Made by a program: the position numbers and the translations under genes
The notes under the pieces: model-generated
Seen by the model: only the letters and a program-made list of their open reading frames with translations
What the model was told of the DNA's origin: nothing
The model's database searches: none
Assembly: GCA_024640665.1 (NCBI GenBank)
Contig: JAHEEO010000208.1
Location: forward strand, 1 to 5,494
DNA from: Rhodospirillales bacterium
GTDB lineage: Bacteria > Pseudomonadota > Gammaproteobacteria > Steroidobacterales > Rariloculaceae
DNA: 5,494 nt
Direction of reading: 5' to 3'
Shown: one piece after another, positions 1-5,240 of the stretch
Position numbering within the stretch: the first letter of the stretch is position 1
How the letters are laid out: the number at the start of each line of letters is the position of its first letter

Positions 1-1015
1 CCTCAGCATAGTCGCGCGGAACGACACTGGCATCACCGGCCTCGCTCGCGGCCAGATGCCGCATGACAATGCGTTCGGTTGCCGCGCTTCGCACACTGCT
101 AAAGCTCAAACCTTTTGAGTCTGTATCCCAGGTTGGAGTTATGCACAGTCCGCAATACGTGCCTACAAACAACTGTCCCGCGGCTTCGTCGTCTTTGAAA
201 ACGAAACGCAGCCAGTTCGATGCGACGTTGGCAAACTCGCCACCTCCGGGATGGAAGACCGTCGCGGAGTGGCCGGCATTGTGGCGGGCGCCATAGAACA
301 CGGGAACATGATTGATGGCGTTAAAGGCATCCTGCGACTCGTCCATCATGAAATCTCGCTCGTGGCCATTGACGAGCAGTACGGGTCCGTGCAGCTGTGC
401 AAGCAAATCGGGGGTTGGCGCGGTCGGCGAGCGGTCTTCGCGGTCGGCGGCCTGGACGCCTGAATTGAATACGGCGATTGTATCGACGCGCGGGTCGCTG
501 CCCAGTTCGATCGACATGAATCCGCCACATGACGTGCCCATGACAGCGATAGTGTCTGTGGCGATCTTGCCTCTAAGCGGGGAATCAGCTCGCGTGTTCT
601 CGGCCTCGACCCAGTCTATCGCTGCACGCAGATCCTCTGCATTGGCACGGCGGGATTCCTCGCCTTCGATGGCGGCAGTTGCAAGTGCGACGAAGCCGTG
701 CGATGCAACGGTCGTCAGAAAGCCGCGGTAGCCTGCGCTATTGATCGCGCAGCCGCCATTGCCCCATACCAGTACCGGCAATGAATCTTCTTGCGGAAAA
801 GGCCGGAGATCCGCCGGCCTGTAGACGACGTGCCGTGGCGATTCGAAAGCTGGTTCCGAAAGCACATCATATGGACCGTGCACGGCCCGCGGCGCACCCT
901 CGAGCGGCAGCGCGGTACGGATCATTTCCATTGTTATGCCCGGCGCCTGCGCCTGAGCGACGCTGCACAGCGCCAACAGCACGAGGCAACCAAACAAACT
1001 TTTAGATTCTTTCAT
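1..1015 (-). CDS. Secreted alpha/beta hydrolase (dienelactone hydrolase/lipase-like), 3' end missing
   Basis: The minus-strand frame is open from the ATG at 1015-1013 to the window edge (338 codons, no stop), so the C-terminus lies outside. The N-terminus (MKESKSLFGCLVLLALCSVAQA) is a Sec signal peptide with likely cleavage after residue 22; the cysteine at 17 lacks a proper lipobox. W84-G-N-G-G-C89 is the strand/oxyanion region, followed by an ASHGF motif. The nucleophile elbow is G-T-S162-C-G; the probable acid is D221 in NGHERD and the probable histidine is H249 in NAGHS, so the triad seems complete. A C288-G-L-C291 pair could form a disulfide. A Shine-Dalgarno (GGGGGA, complement of 1022-1027) precedes the start by about 6 bases. 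It probably hydrolyses an ester or related bond in the periplasm or outside the cell; the substrate cannot be told. It is divergent from the methyltransferase gene. Confidence 0.88.
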   Translation of the reverse strand, partial: MKESKSLFGCLVLLALCSVAQAQAPGITMEMIRTALPLEGAPRAVHGPYDVLSEPAFESPRHVVYRPADLRPFPQEDSLPVLVWGNGGCAINSAGYRGFLTTVASHGFVALATAAIEGEESRRANAEDLRAAIDWVEAENTRADSPLRGKIATDTIAVMGTSCGGFMSIELGSDPRVDTIAVFNSGVQAADREDRSPTAPTPDLLAQLHGPVLLVNGHERDFMMDESQDAFNAINHVPVFYGARHNAGHSATVFHPGGGEFANVASNWLRFVFKDDEAAGQLFVGTYCGLCITPTWDTDSKGLSFSSVRSAATERIVMRHLAASEAGDASVVPRDYAE

Positions 1016-1090
1016 CGTCAATCCCCCGTAAGCGGCAAAAATCACTGACGCATCGTTACGCAAGAGTTTCCATCGGCGCAAGTTTTCGAC

Positions 1091-1119
1091 GCCAGCTGGC
1101 GCGTAGCGTGTCGCGCCAG
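1091..1119. repeat. Palindrome and overlapping inverted repeat, candidate operator
   Basis: GCCAGCTGGC at 1091-1100 is a perfect 10-base palindrome. It overlaps a second perfect inverted repeat, CTGGCGCG (1096-1103) and CGCGCCAG (1112-1119), separated by 8 bases. The right arm ends one base before the -35 box of the methyltransferase promoter, in the space between two divergent genes. The position suits a regulator-binding site; the same sequence could also form a hairpin if transcribed from the minus strand. The function is inferred. Confidence 0.5.
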
Positions 1120-1120
1120 T

Positions 1121-1149
1121 TTGGCACATGCTGCGGCCCGCGCTATGCT
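1121..1149 (+). promoter_or_regulatory. Sigma70-type promoter for the methyltransferase-HAD unit
   Basis: TTGGCA (1121-1126; 5 of 6 to TTGACA) is followed by a 17-base spacer and TATGCT (1144-1149; 4 of 6 to TATAAT). Transcription would start near 1156, leaving a leader of about 35 bases before the ATG at 1191. No convincing counterpart was found for the divergent hydrolase gene; TTGCGC-N17-TAACGA on the minus strand is weak. Confidence 0.6.
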
Positions 1150-1190
1150 CAACGAATCGAACTACGCATTGCAATAACCAGGGGTAGCCC

Positions 1191-1964
1191 ATGCGCTTAT
1201 TAATCAGTTTTGCCGCTGTTGGCAGCTTTCTGCTGGGATTCGGCCAAGTCAGCGCGCAAGATGTCGGTTACGTTGTTCCCGCTGGCACGCCAGCTAATAT
1301 CAAGCAGGCGATAGAGTCCGGCGCTCGATCGGACGTGCAGCGTGCGCGGGACGTGGCGCGTAAACCGGCTGAAATACTAACGCTCACAGACATCGAAAAT
1401 GGCGACGAAGTGATTGAGTTTGCGTCATTTGGACACTACTACACGACATTGCTCGCCGACGCCGTTGGACCCAATGGCCATGTCTATATGGTGGATATGC
1501 CTTGGACGGAGCCTTTCGGCGGTAACGCCGCGAGGGCATTCGCTGCTGCGCATGACAACGCGACCTATACGCTTGCGCACTACAATCGAGCTGAGCTGCC
1601 GCGCAACGTCGATGCGGCGATGATGGTGCTTTTTTATCATGACCTGAAGACCCAGGAGGGTGAGCAAAGCGTCGACACAGTGGATATGAACGCGCGCATT
1701 CTTGCGGCGCTTCGACCCGGCGGCACATTCCTGATCGTCGACCATAAGGCGCAAGATTTCGCTGGCTGGCGCGATGTCAAATCCTTACATCGGATCGACG
1801 AAGCAACGGTCATTCAAGAGGTTACTAGCGCAGGGTTTGAACTGGTGGCGACCAGCAATATTCTGGCGAATCCCAACGATGATCATGCCATCAATATGCG
1901 CGATCCAGCCATCAGAGGAAACACGGACCGAGCCGTACTCGTATTCCGCAAGCCGCTCAATTAA
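1191..1964 (+). CDS. Exported COG4798-type predicted class I methyltransferase
   Basis: The 257-residue protein starts at an ATG preceded by AGGGGT (1180-1185) at 5-base spacing. Residues 1-22 form a Sec signal peptide ending V-S-A before Q23. The mature part shows the pattern I associate with the COG4798 predicted methyltransferases: RDVARKPAE (53-61), a motif I region V-I-E-F-A-S-F-G-H-Y-Y (74-84), VYMVD (98-102), VLFYHD (146-151), LRPGGTFLIVDH (174-185), HRID (200-203), an NPNDDH element and a closing G-N-T-D-R-A...RKP. The glycine-rich S-adenosylmethionine loop is poor: A-S-F-G replaces the usual G-x-G-G type. Export is also odd for an AdoMet enzyme because the periplasm has no known AdoMet supply. 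The role is unknown; it may be a methyltransferase fold used for something else. It lies 6 bases before the HAD gene and probably shares its transcript. Confidence 0.85.
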   Translation: MRLLISFAAVGSFLLGFGQVSAQDVGYVVPAGTPANIKQAIESGARSDVQRARDVARKPAEILTLTDIENGDEVIEFASFGHYYTTLLADAVGPNGHVYMVDMPWTEPFGGNAARAFAAAHDNATYTLAHYNRAELPRNVDAAMMVLFYHDLKTQEGEQSVDTVDMNARILAALRPGGTFLIVDHKAQDFAGWRDVKSLHRIDEATVIQEVTSAGFELVATSNILANPNDDHAINMRDPAIRGNTDRAVLVFRKPLN

Positions 1965-1970
1965 CTAATT

Positions 1971-2606
1971 GTGAATGGCGCTGTCTTTTTCGATTTGGAC
2001 GGGACGCTCACAGACCCCAAGATCGGCATTGTCCGGTCCATTCGTTATGCCATGGATCGCCTTGGACTAGAGTGCCCAGACGATGACGATCTCACTGGGT
2101 GTATCGGCCCGCCCTTATTCGATAGCTTCGTCACGTTAGTAGGAAGCGCGCATGCTGCTGACGCCGTCCGGCTCTATCGTGAGCGATTCTCTGACTGTGG
2201 ATGGAAGGAAAATGAGCCCTACACAGGCGTTGTTGATGTCCTTCGGCAGTTGGCGGACTCTGGCAGGGTGCTGTATGTCGCCACGAGCAAGCCGCAGATT
2301 TTCGCGGATAGAATCATCCAGCATTTTGATATGGAGCGTTACTTCTCCAGAATTTTTGGCTCTGAGTTAGATGGCACTCGATCCGCCAAGGGCGAATTGC
2401 TTCGCTATGCGCTGTCGGAAGTCGAGGTGACGGGTGTGGCAACCATGGTTGGGGACCGCATGCACGATGTTGCTGGAGCCAAGCAGAATCAAATGAGATC
2501 AATTGGCGTCACGTACGGGTACGGCAGCCGGCATGAATTGGAGATTGCGGGTGTTGATGCGCTTGCCGACAACCCCGATCAACTCCTGGCGGAGCTTTCC
2601 ATTTGA
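1971..2606 (+). CDS. HAD phosphatase, phosphoglycolate phosphatase/5'-nucleotidase type
   Basis: The 211-residue cytoplasmic protein has all four HAD motifs: D8-L-D10-G-T (motif I nucleophile and acid/base), A-T105-S106-K-P (motif II), K140 in RSAKGELL (motif III) and G-D162-R-M-H-D166 (motif IV). An alpha-helical cap lies between motifs I and II. The F-G-S-E-L-D-G-T-R-S segment (129-138) is typical of the Gph-like 5'-nucleotidase branch (HAD_5NT, as in Pseudomonas PA0065). It likely removes phosphate from a small phosphometabolite or nucleotide; the substrate is uncertain. The GTG start is forced: the in-frame TAA of the upstream gene is at 1962-1964, only CTA and ATT lie between, and a later start would remove motif I. 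No Shine-Dalgarno is visible, so translation is probably coupled to the methyltransferase. Confidence 0.9.
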   Translation: MNGAVFFDLDGTLTDPKIGIVRSIRYAMDRLGLECPDDDDLTGCIGPPLFDSFVTLVGSAHAADAVRLYRERFSDCGWKENEPYTGVVDVLRQLADSGRVLYVATSKPQIFADRIIQHFDMERYFSRIFGSELDGTRSAKGELLRYALSEVEVTGVATMVGDRMHDVAGAKQNQMRSIGVTYGYGSRHELEIAGVDALADNPDQLLAELSI

Positions 2607-2622
2607 GGGTTATCCGGGCCGA

Positions 2623-2856
2623 TTAGCTGCCAAAAACGACGAAGAAGCCGATGAGCAGGCAGGTCCAAATCGCCATGCCGATCAATACGCCATTGCGAAT
2701 TCCGGCGGCAGGGCTGTAGTTTTCATCGCTGAGTGTAAGGTCCGACTCTAATTTCTCGAGCACCGCTTCGTCATCGAGTACGACCGCGTCATCAGCATCA
2801 TCCTTTGCGGGCCGCGTCGTTGCCGATTCACCGACTGTGTCTCTAGCAAGGCTCAT
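2623..2856 (-). CDS. Small acidic protein with one C-terminal transmembrane helix, unknown
   Basis: A 77-residue protein begins at the ATG complementary to 2854-2856, preceded on the minus strand by a strong AGGAGA Shine-Dalgarno with TCATT before the ATG. Residues 18-45 are rich in Asp and Glu. Residues 55-75 form one hydrophobic helix ending four-square at the C-terminus (VFGS), so the acidic part probably faces the cytoplasm or is tail-anchored; topology is inferred. I do not recognise the family. Its stop is 16 bases from the stop of the convergent HAD gene, and no terminator was seen between them. It is divergent from the membrane protein at 3041. Confidence 0.72.
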   Translation of the reverse strand: MSLARDTVGESATTRPAKDDADDAVVLDDEAVLEKLESDLTLSDENYSPAAGIRNGVLIGMAIWTCLLIGFFVVFGS

Positions 2857-3040
2857 AATGATCTCCTGGTTCTGGAGTCGTACTTGAGCCTACCCAAGAA
2901 GCTTCGTTCAGTTTGGACTTCAATCACGGTTCTGAGCTGCGAATAGAATCTGTTAAATTGCTGTTTAATGGCTGACGCGCTTCAGGTAAGGCGAATGCTC
3001 GGGTCTAAGCGGCTCGATTCTAGCAAATTAGGAGAATGAT
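2857..3040. other. Divergent intergenic control region
   Basis: These 184 bases separate the starts of the small tail-anchored protein (minus) and the four-helix membrane protein (plus). The part at 2942-2977 is AT-rich. TAGAAT at 2944-2949 is a plausible plus-strand -10 box, but its -35 is poor. On the minus strand TTAAAC-N17-TATTCG is a weak candidate. No gene or clear operator was found. Confidence 0.4.
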
Positions 3041-3493
3041 ATGGGAGGCCGAGGTGGGGGCTTCTGGTTTCTGCAAGTCTCTGGTTGGGCCTTACTCTGC
3101 TATCTGTTCTACGCGCAGGCGATTTCCGCGTTCAGCTATGATCTCGGCGTGCAGATGGGTACGCAAGAATCTGCAGACCAAATTACACAGGTTGGCGCGG
3201 CGTTTTGGTATGGATTGGCGTTCGGCGACTTGGTCGTCTACATGCCGCTGTTGGCCGTCGGGCTAATCGGGCTGTGGCTGGAAAGCTCATGGGCTCGCGT
3301 CATTCTCGGCAGTGCCCTTGGAATAACGGTCTATTGGCCCGTTGTCTCGCTCGCCACAGTGGTTGCCGCACGCGATGCTGATGGATGGAGCTTGGCGAAA
3401 GAAACTGACTACTGGATCGTCTTGCCAGTCATTGTGCTTTGGGCGCTATGGGGGCTGAGGTGGGTTGCAAGCGCCGCACGGCGCGGCTCTTGA
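3041..3493 (+). CDS. Four-helix inner-membrane protein of unknown function
   Basis: The 150-residue protein starts at an ATG with AGGAG (3030-3034) at 6-base spacing. After a glycine-rich N-terminus (MGGRGGGF) there are four hydrophobic segments at about residues 9-32, 57-80, 85-109 and 124-145, and a basic tail (ARRGS). Tryptophan is frequent, and charged residues cluster in the loops at 33-50 and 111-123. The segment A-F-W-Y-G-L-A-F-G-D-L (54-64) and the I-T-V-Y-W-P (95-100) stretch look conserved-type, but I cannot name the family. No catalytic motif is visible. It precedes the selenoprotein gene by 67 bases, which contain a separate promoter. Confidence 0.8.
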   Translation: MGGRGGGFWFLQVSGWALLCYLFYAQAISAFSYDLGVQMGTQESADQITQVGAAFWYGLAFGDLVVYMPLLAVGLIGLWLESSWARVILGSALGITVYWPVVSLATVVAARDADGWSLAKETDYWIVLPVIVLWALWGLRWVASAARRGS

Positions 3494-3500
3494 TGCCGAG

Positions 3501-3529
3501 TTGGTCCATGCTTGCGCATCGACTATAGT
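3501..3529 (+). promoter_or_regulatory. Sigma70-type promoter of the selenoprotein gene
   Basis: TTGGTC (3501-3506; 3 of 6) and TATAGT (3524-3529; 5 of 6) are separated by 17 bases. Transcription would start near 3536, giving a leader of about 25 bases. The -10 box lies inside the perfect 12-base palindrome CGACTATAGTCG (3520-3531), so a repressor could compete with RNA polymerase here; that is inference. Confidence 0.55.
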
Positions 3530-3560
3530 CGTTTGACTCCTTAACGGAAAAGCACGGTTA

Positions 3561-4037
3561 ATGGCAAATAAATTGGATGCTGAAGCGCGTTTTCCCAGTA
3601 TGGAGCTTGTACTCGTTGGCGGCGGAACTTTGACGCTGCCTGATGATATCGCTGCGCCTTATCAAGTTGTCCTTTTCTACAGAGGGCATTGGTGACCTTT
3701 CTGCCGGCGGCAGTTAGCCGCCTTTAGTGCGCTTAAAGCAGACTTTGATTCGGTTGGCGCGTCGATCGTAGCCGCCTCAGTAGATTCGCTCGAACACGCC
3801 GCCGATGTGCAAACTGAAACGGGGTTTCCCATCGCTCATGGCGTGACTCGAGACCAGGCCGACTCGATCGGCGGTTGGTGGGAAGAGCGGCGTTCAATTA
3901 TCCAGCCTTCAGAGTTCATACTGGGCAGCAACGGGAGTGTCATATCGGCCACTTACAGCACAGGACCGGTTGGCCGTCTGATGCCAGACGATGCATTGAA
4001 GCTAATTCGCTTTATAGAGGCGCAGAAAGTTTCATGA
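3561..4037 (+). CDS. Selenocysteine-containing redoxin/peroxiredoxin-like protein (UGA recoded at codon 45)
   Basis: The reading frame from ATG 3561 to TGA 4035-4037 has 158 codons, one of which (45, TGA at 3693-3695) is an internal stop. Read through, the active site is F39-Y-R-G-H-W44-Sec45-P-F-C48-R-R-Q, where Cys homologues of the AhpC/TSA redoxin family have W-C-P-[YF]-C. The rest of the thioredoxin-like fold follows in the same frame: IVAASVD after the active-site helix, GFPIAHGV, a QPSEFIL strand, and GPVGRLMPDDALKLIRFI at the end. Sec45 would be the attacking selenolate and Cys48 the resolving partner, giving a cytoplasmic peroxidase or thiol-redox enzyme. A SECIS-like hairpin follows the TGA. 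No alternative start lies between the upstream in-frame stop (3534-3536) and 3561; the Shine-Dalgarno (GGAA at 3546-3549) is weak and distant. A nonsense mutation is the alternative, but the exact position and the hairpin argue against it. Confidence 0.86.
3693..3695 (+). other. In-frame TGA, predicted selenocysteine codon
   Basis: This TGA replaces the first cysteine codon of the C-x-x-C active site in a gene that is otherwise open for 113 more codons. Only one base separates TGA from the cysteine codons TGC and TGT. The gene also ends at a TGA (4035-4037), which has no comparable hairpin after it, so the two would be read differently. Confidence 0.82.
3696..3722 (+). promoter_or_regulatory. 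Candidate bacterial SECIS hairpin
   Basis: GGCGGC (3706-3711) pairs perfectly with GCCGCC (3717-3722) around the loop AGUUA (3712-3716). Sixteen bases lie between the TGA and the apical loop, and G is the second loop base. Known bacterial SECIS elements, which bind SelB, have the loop about 16-37 bases after UGA and a G in the first two loop positions, so this one fits at the short limit. A competing CTGCC/GGCAG hairpin (3701-3713, loop GGC) is shorter, and an outer helix TCTGC (3700-3704)/GCAGA (3738-3742) could enclose the main stem. Confidence 0.75.
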
Positions 4038-4082
4038 TTTTGGCATGCTGTCAGCAGGTTTTGCCGCCCGCGCGCGCGTTGG

Positions 4083-4095
4083 TTGGATCATCCAA
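4083..4095. repeat. Inverted repeat upstream of the RRM promoter, candidate operator
   Basis: TTGGAT (4083-4088) and ATCCAA (4090-4095) form a perfect inverted repeat around one central C, ending three bases before the -35 box. It could bind an activator or repressor; no regulator is identified. Confidence 0.35.
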
Positions 4096-4098
4096 TTG

Positions 4099-4127
4099 TT
4101 GGTAATTTAAAATTTTGCGCCTATAAA
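4099..4127 (+). promoter_or_regulatory. Sigma70-type promoter of the RRM gene
   Basis: TTGGTA (4099-4104; 4 of 6) and TATAAA (4122-4127; 5 of 6) are separated by a 17-base spacer, the first part of which is AT-rich. The predicted start near 4134 gives a leader of about 100 bases, long for a 96-codon gene and similar to cold-shock-type mRNAs. Confidence 0.65.
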
Positions 4128-4133
4128 TGATTT

Positions 4134-4154
4134 ATTAGGATAGAATAACCTAAT
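4134..4154 (+). promoter_or_regulatory. Stem-loop at the predicted 5' end of the RRM mRNA
   Basis: ATTAGG (4134-4139) pairs with CCTAAT (4149-4154) around a 9-base AT-rich loop. It begins at the predicted transcription start, so it could protect the 5' end or act as a temperature-sensitive fold; either role is inferred. Confidence 0.4.
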
Positions 4155-4233
4155 CCACCCGCCCAATTGAGTCTCCGGCTATTGATATCCAGATCCTCTT
4201 TTTTAATGCGGGTCTGAACCACTAGGAGGTATC

Positions 4234-4524
4234 ATGGGTAAAAGACTATATGTAGGTAACTTGCCGTATTCGGCAACAGAGAGCGATCTTTCGGCTAAGT
4301 TCGGAGCATCGGGAACCGTCGAATCGTGCAAACTGATTACGGATCGCGATACGGGTCAGAGCAAAGGTTTTGGCTTTGTCGAAATGTCGACTGACTCCGA
4401 AGCGCATGCTGCGATCGATAGCCTCAACGGCACCGATTACGACGGTCGTCCAATGAAGGTTAACGAAGCAAAGCCACAGGAAAAGAGATCCGGTGGCGGT
4501 GGCGGCGGAGGCAATCGCTGGTAG
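4234..4524 (+). CDS. RNA-binding protein with one RRM domain and glycine-rich tail
   Basis: The 96-residue protein is a single RNA recognition motif: RNP2 is L5-Y-V-G-N-L10 and RNP1 is K44-G-F-G-F-V-E-M51, with the aromatic residues (Y6, F46, F48) that stack on RNA bases. Residues 80-96 are a short tail with seven consecutive glycines ending NRW. This layout matches the small bacterial RRM proteins (Rbp type), several of which are cold-induced and act as RNA chaperones; that regulation is known for relatives, not shown here. The start is set by a perfect AGGAGGT (4224-4230) three bases before the ATG, predicting high expression. It has its own promoter and a strong terminator, so it is monocistronic. 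Confidence 0.95.
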   Translation: MGKRLYVGNLPYSATESDLSAKFGASGTVESCKLITDRDTGQSKGFGFVEMSTDSEAHAAIDSLNGTDYDGRPMKVNEAKPQEKRSGGGGGGGNRW

Positions 4525-4549
4525 ACAGCGCCTTCAATAATCTAAAGGC

Positions 4550-4591
4550 ATCAAGCCCGTACAGAGATAATCTGACGGGCTTGATTTTTTT
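4550..4591 (+). terminator. Rho-independent terminator of the RRM gene
   Basis: ATCAAGCCCGT (4550-4560) and ACGGGCTTGAT (4575-4585) form a perfect 11-bp stem ending in seven T residues (4585-4591). Inside the 14-base loop, CAGA and TCTG can extend the helix past one bulged A. It starts 25 bases after the RRM stop codon. Confidence 0.93.
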
Positions 4592-4615
4592 GTGGTCGGA
4601 GTAGATCCGTAAAAT
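4587..4615 (+). promoter_or_regulatory. Weak candidate promoter for the DUF427-DUF2905 unit
   Basis: TAAAAT (4610-4615; 5 of 6) has a poor -35 (TTTTTG, 4587-4592) at 17 bases. A promoter is needed here because a strong terminator lies just upstream. Confidence 0.3.
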
Positions 4616-4673
4616 ACGAGAGATTCTCGTTCCGTATCGACGGGGTGCCTTCACCTCAACAGTGCGCGAGGTG
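4616..4673 (+). promoter_or_regulatory. Two hairpins in the DUF427 leader
   Basis: ACGAGA (4616-4621) and TCTCGT (4625-4630) make a 6-bp stem with a GAT loop. CACCTC (4652-4657) and GAGGTG (4668-4673) make a second 6-bp stem with a 10-base loop, ending 27 bases before the start codon. The first may be an operator near the transcription start; the second would be in the mRNA leader. Neither matches a riboswitch I know. Confidence 0.3.
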
Positions 4674-4700
4674 CCATTAGTTTTTGAAGGATAATAGGCA

Positions 4701-4982
4701 ATGAGAGCAATTTGGAACGGTACAGAAATAGCCAACAGCGCGGATACCGTTGTTGTCGAAGGCAACCACTATTTCCCTCTTGCGAGCATCCGCGGCGACT
4801 GCTTACGCAAAAGCGACACTCAGACTTCGTGCCCTTGGAAGGGCATGGCAAACTATTACGATATTCTGGTCGGAGATGACGTCAATACGGATGCGGCATG
4901 GTATTACGCAGACCCGAAACCTGCGGCCAAGGAAATCTCTGGCCGCGTTGCCTTTTGGCGGGGCGTCCAGGTTTCCGAATAA
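4701..4982 (+). CDS. DUF427 domain protein
   Basis: The 93-residue protein matches the DUF427 pattern along its whole length: M-R-A-I-W-N-G at the start, VVVEGNHYFP (17-26), a TSCPWKG segment (42-48) with the conserved C-P-W-K, DAAWYYADPKPAA (64-76) and a closing G-R-V-A-F-W-R-G-V. The family folds as a small beta-rich domain; its reaction is not established. GAAGGA (4686-4691) is the probable Shine-Dalgarno. The length is normal for a single-domain member and there is no signal peptide, so it is cytoplasmic. It is 45 bases upstream of the DUF2905 gene and may share its transcript. Confidence 0.92.
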   Translation: MRAIWNGTEIANSADTVVVEGNHYFPLASIRGDCLRKSDTQTSCPWKGMANYYDILVGDDVNTDAAWYYADPKPAAKEISGRVAFWRGVQVSE

Positions 4983-5027
4983 CCGGTCTGTTTGGCGCAT
5001 TGCCGATTCGCGGCAGAATTTAGACAA

Positions 5028-5240
5028 ATGTTCGGAAAAATACTCATTGCGTTGGGAATGGTGTTGGTCGCCGTCGGCCTGGTGCTGCAGTTTGCACCCG
5101 GTCTCCTGAGCTGGTTTGGCCGACTGCCCGGGGATATCAATATCACCCGCGATGGCTCGCGCGTGTTTATTCCGATTACGTCGATGATCATCGTCAGTGT
5201 GGTGCTGAGCATAATTATCAATATGCTGTTTCGCCGGTGA
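5028..5240 (+). CDS. DUF2905 small membrane protein
   Basis: The 70-residue protein has two hydrophobic helices (about 3-24 and 48-67) around a loop with G-R-L-P-G-D-I (31-37), the signature of DUF2905, and the typical F-I-P-I-T-S...S-V-V-L-S-I pattern in the second helix. Both ends are likely on the same side of the inner membrane; its function is unknown. The ATG at 5028 is chosen because it gives the normal family length and the family-like start M-F-G-K-I-L; a TTG at 4992 would add 12 residues that do not look like the family. The Shine-Dalgarno is weak, so it may depend on translation of the upstream DUF427 gene. Confidence 0.88.
   Translation: MFGKILIALGMVLVAVGLVLQFAPGLLSWFGRLPGDINITRDGSRVFIPITSMIIVSVVLSIIINMLFRR

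Noticed and set aside
312..731. 139-codon plus-strand open frame
   Set aside because: It lies opposite the hydrolase, whose signal peptide and catalytic triad are clear; low-complexity Ser/Ala content is typical of an antisense shadow.
1384..1754. Two minus-strand open frames of over 100 codons
   Set aside because: Both lie antisense to the methyltransferase gene and show no recognisable motif or Shine-Dalgarno.
3561..3695. Short 44-residue protein ending at the TGA, or a pseudogene
   Set aside because: The frame continues with full family similarity after the TGA and a SECIS-like hairpin follows, so recoding is the better explanation; it remains the main alternative.
3807..4037. Separate 76-codon gene starting at ATG 3807
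   Set aside because: It is the C-terminal half of the redoxin, in the same frame as the start at 3561; it lacks the active site and has no Shine-Dalgarno of its own.
4046..4062. Possible terminator after the selenoprotein gene
   Set aside because: The stem TGCT/AGCA is only 4 bp with a short T-run, too weak to call.
4069..4078. Alternating CG tract
   Set aside because: Ten bases of CG alternation could favour Z-DNA, but such short tracts are common in GC-rich genomes and nothing else points to a function.
4992..5027. TTG start giving a longer DUF2905 protein
   Set aside because: The added 12 residues do not fit the family start, and the ATG at 5028 gives the usual length.
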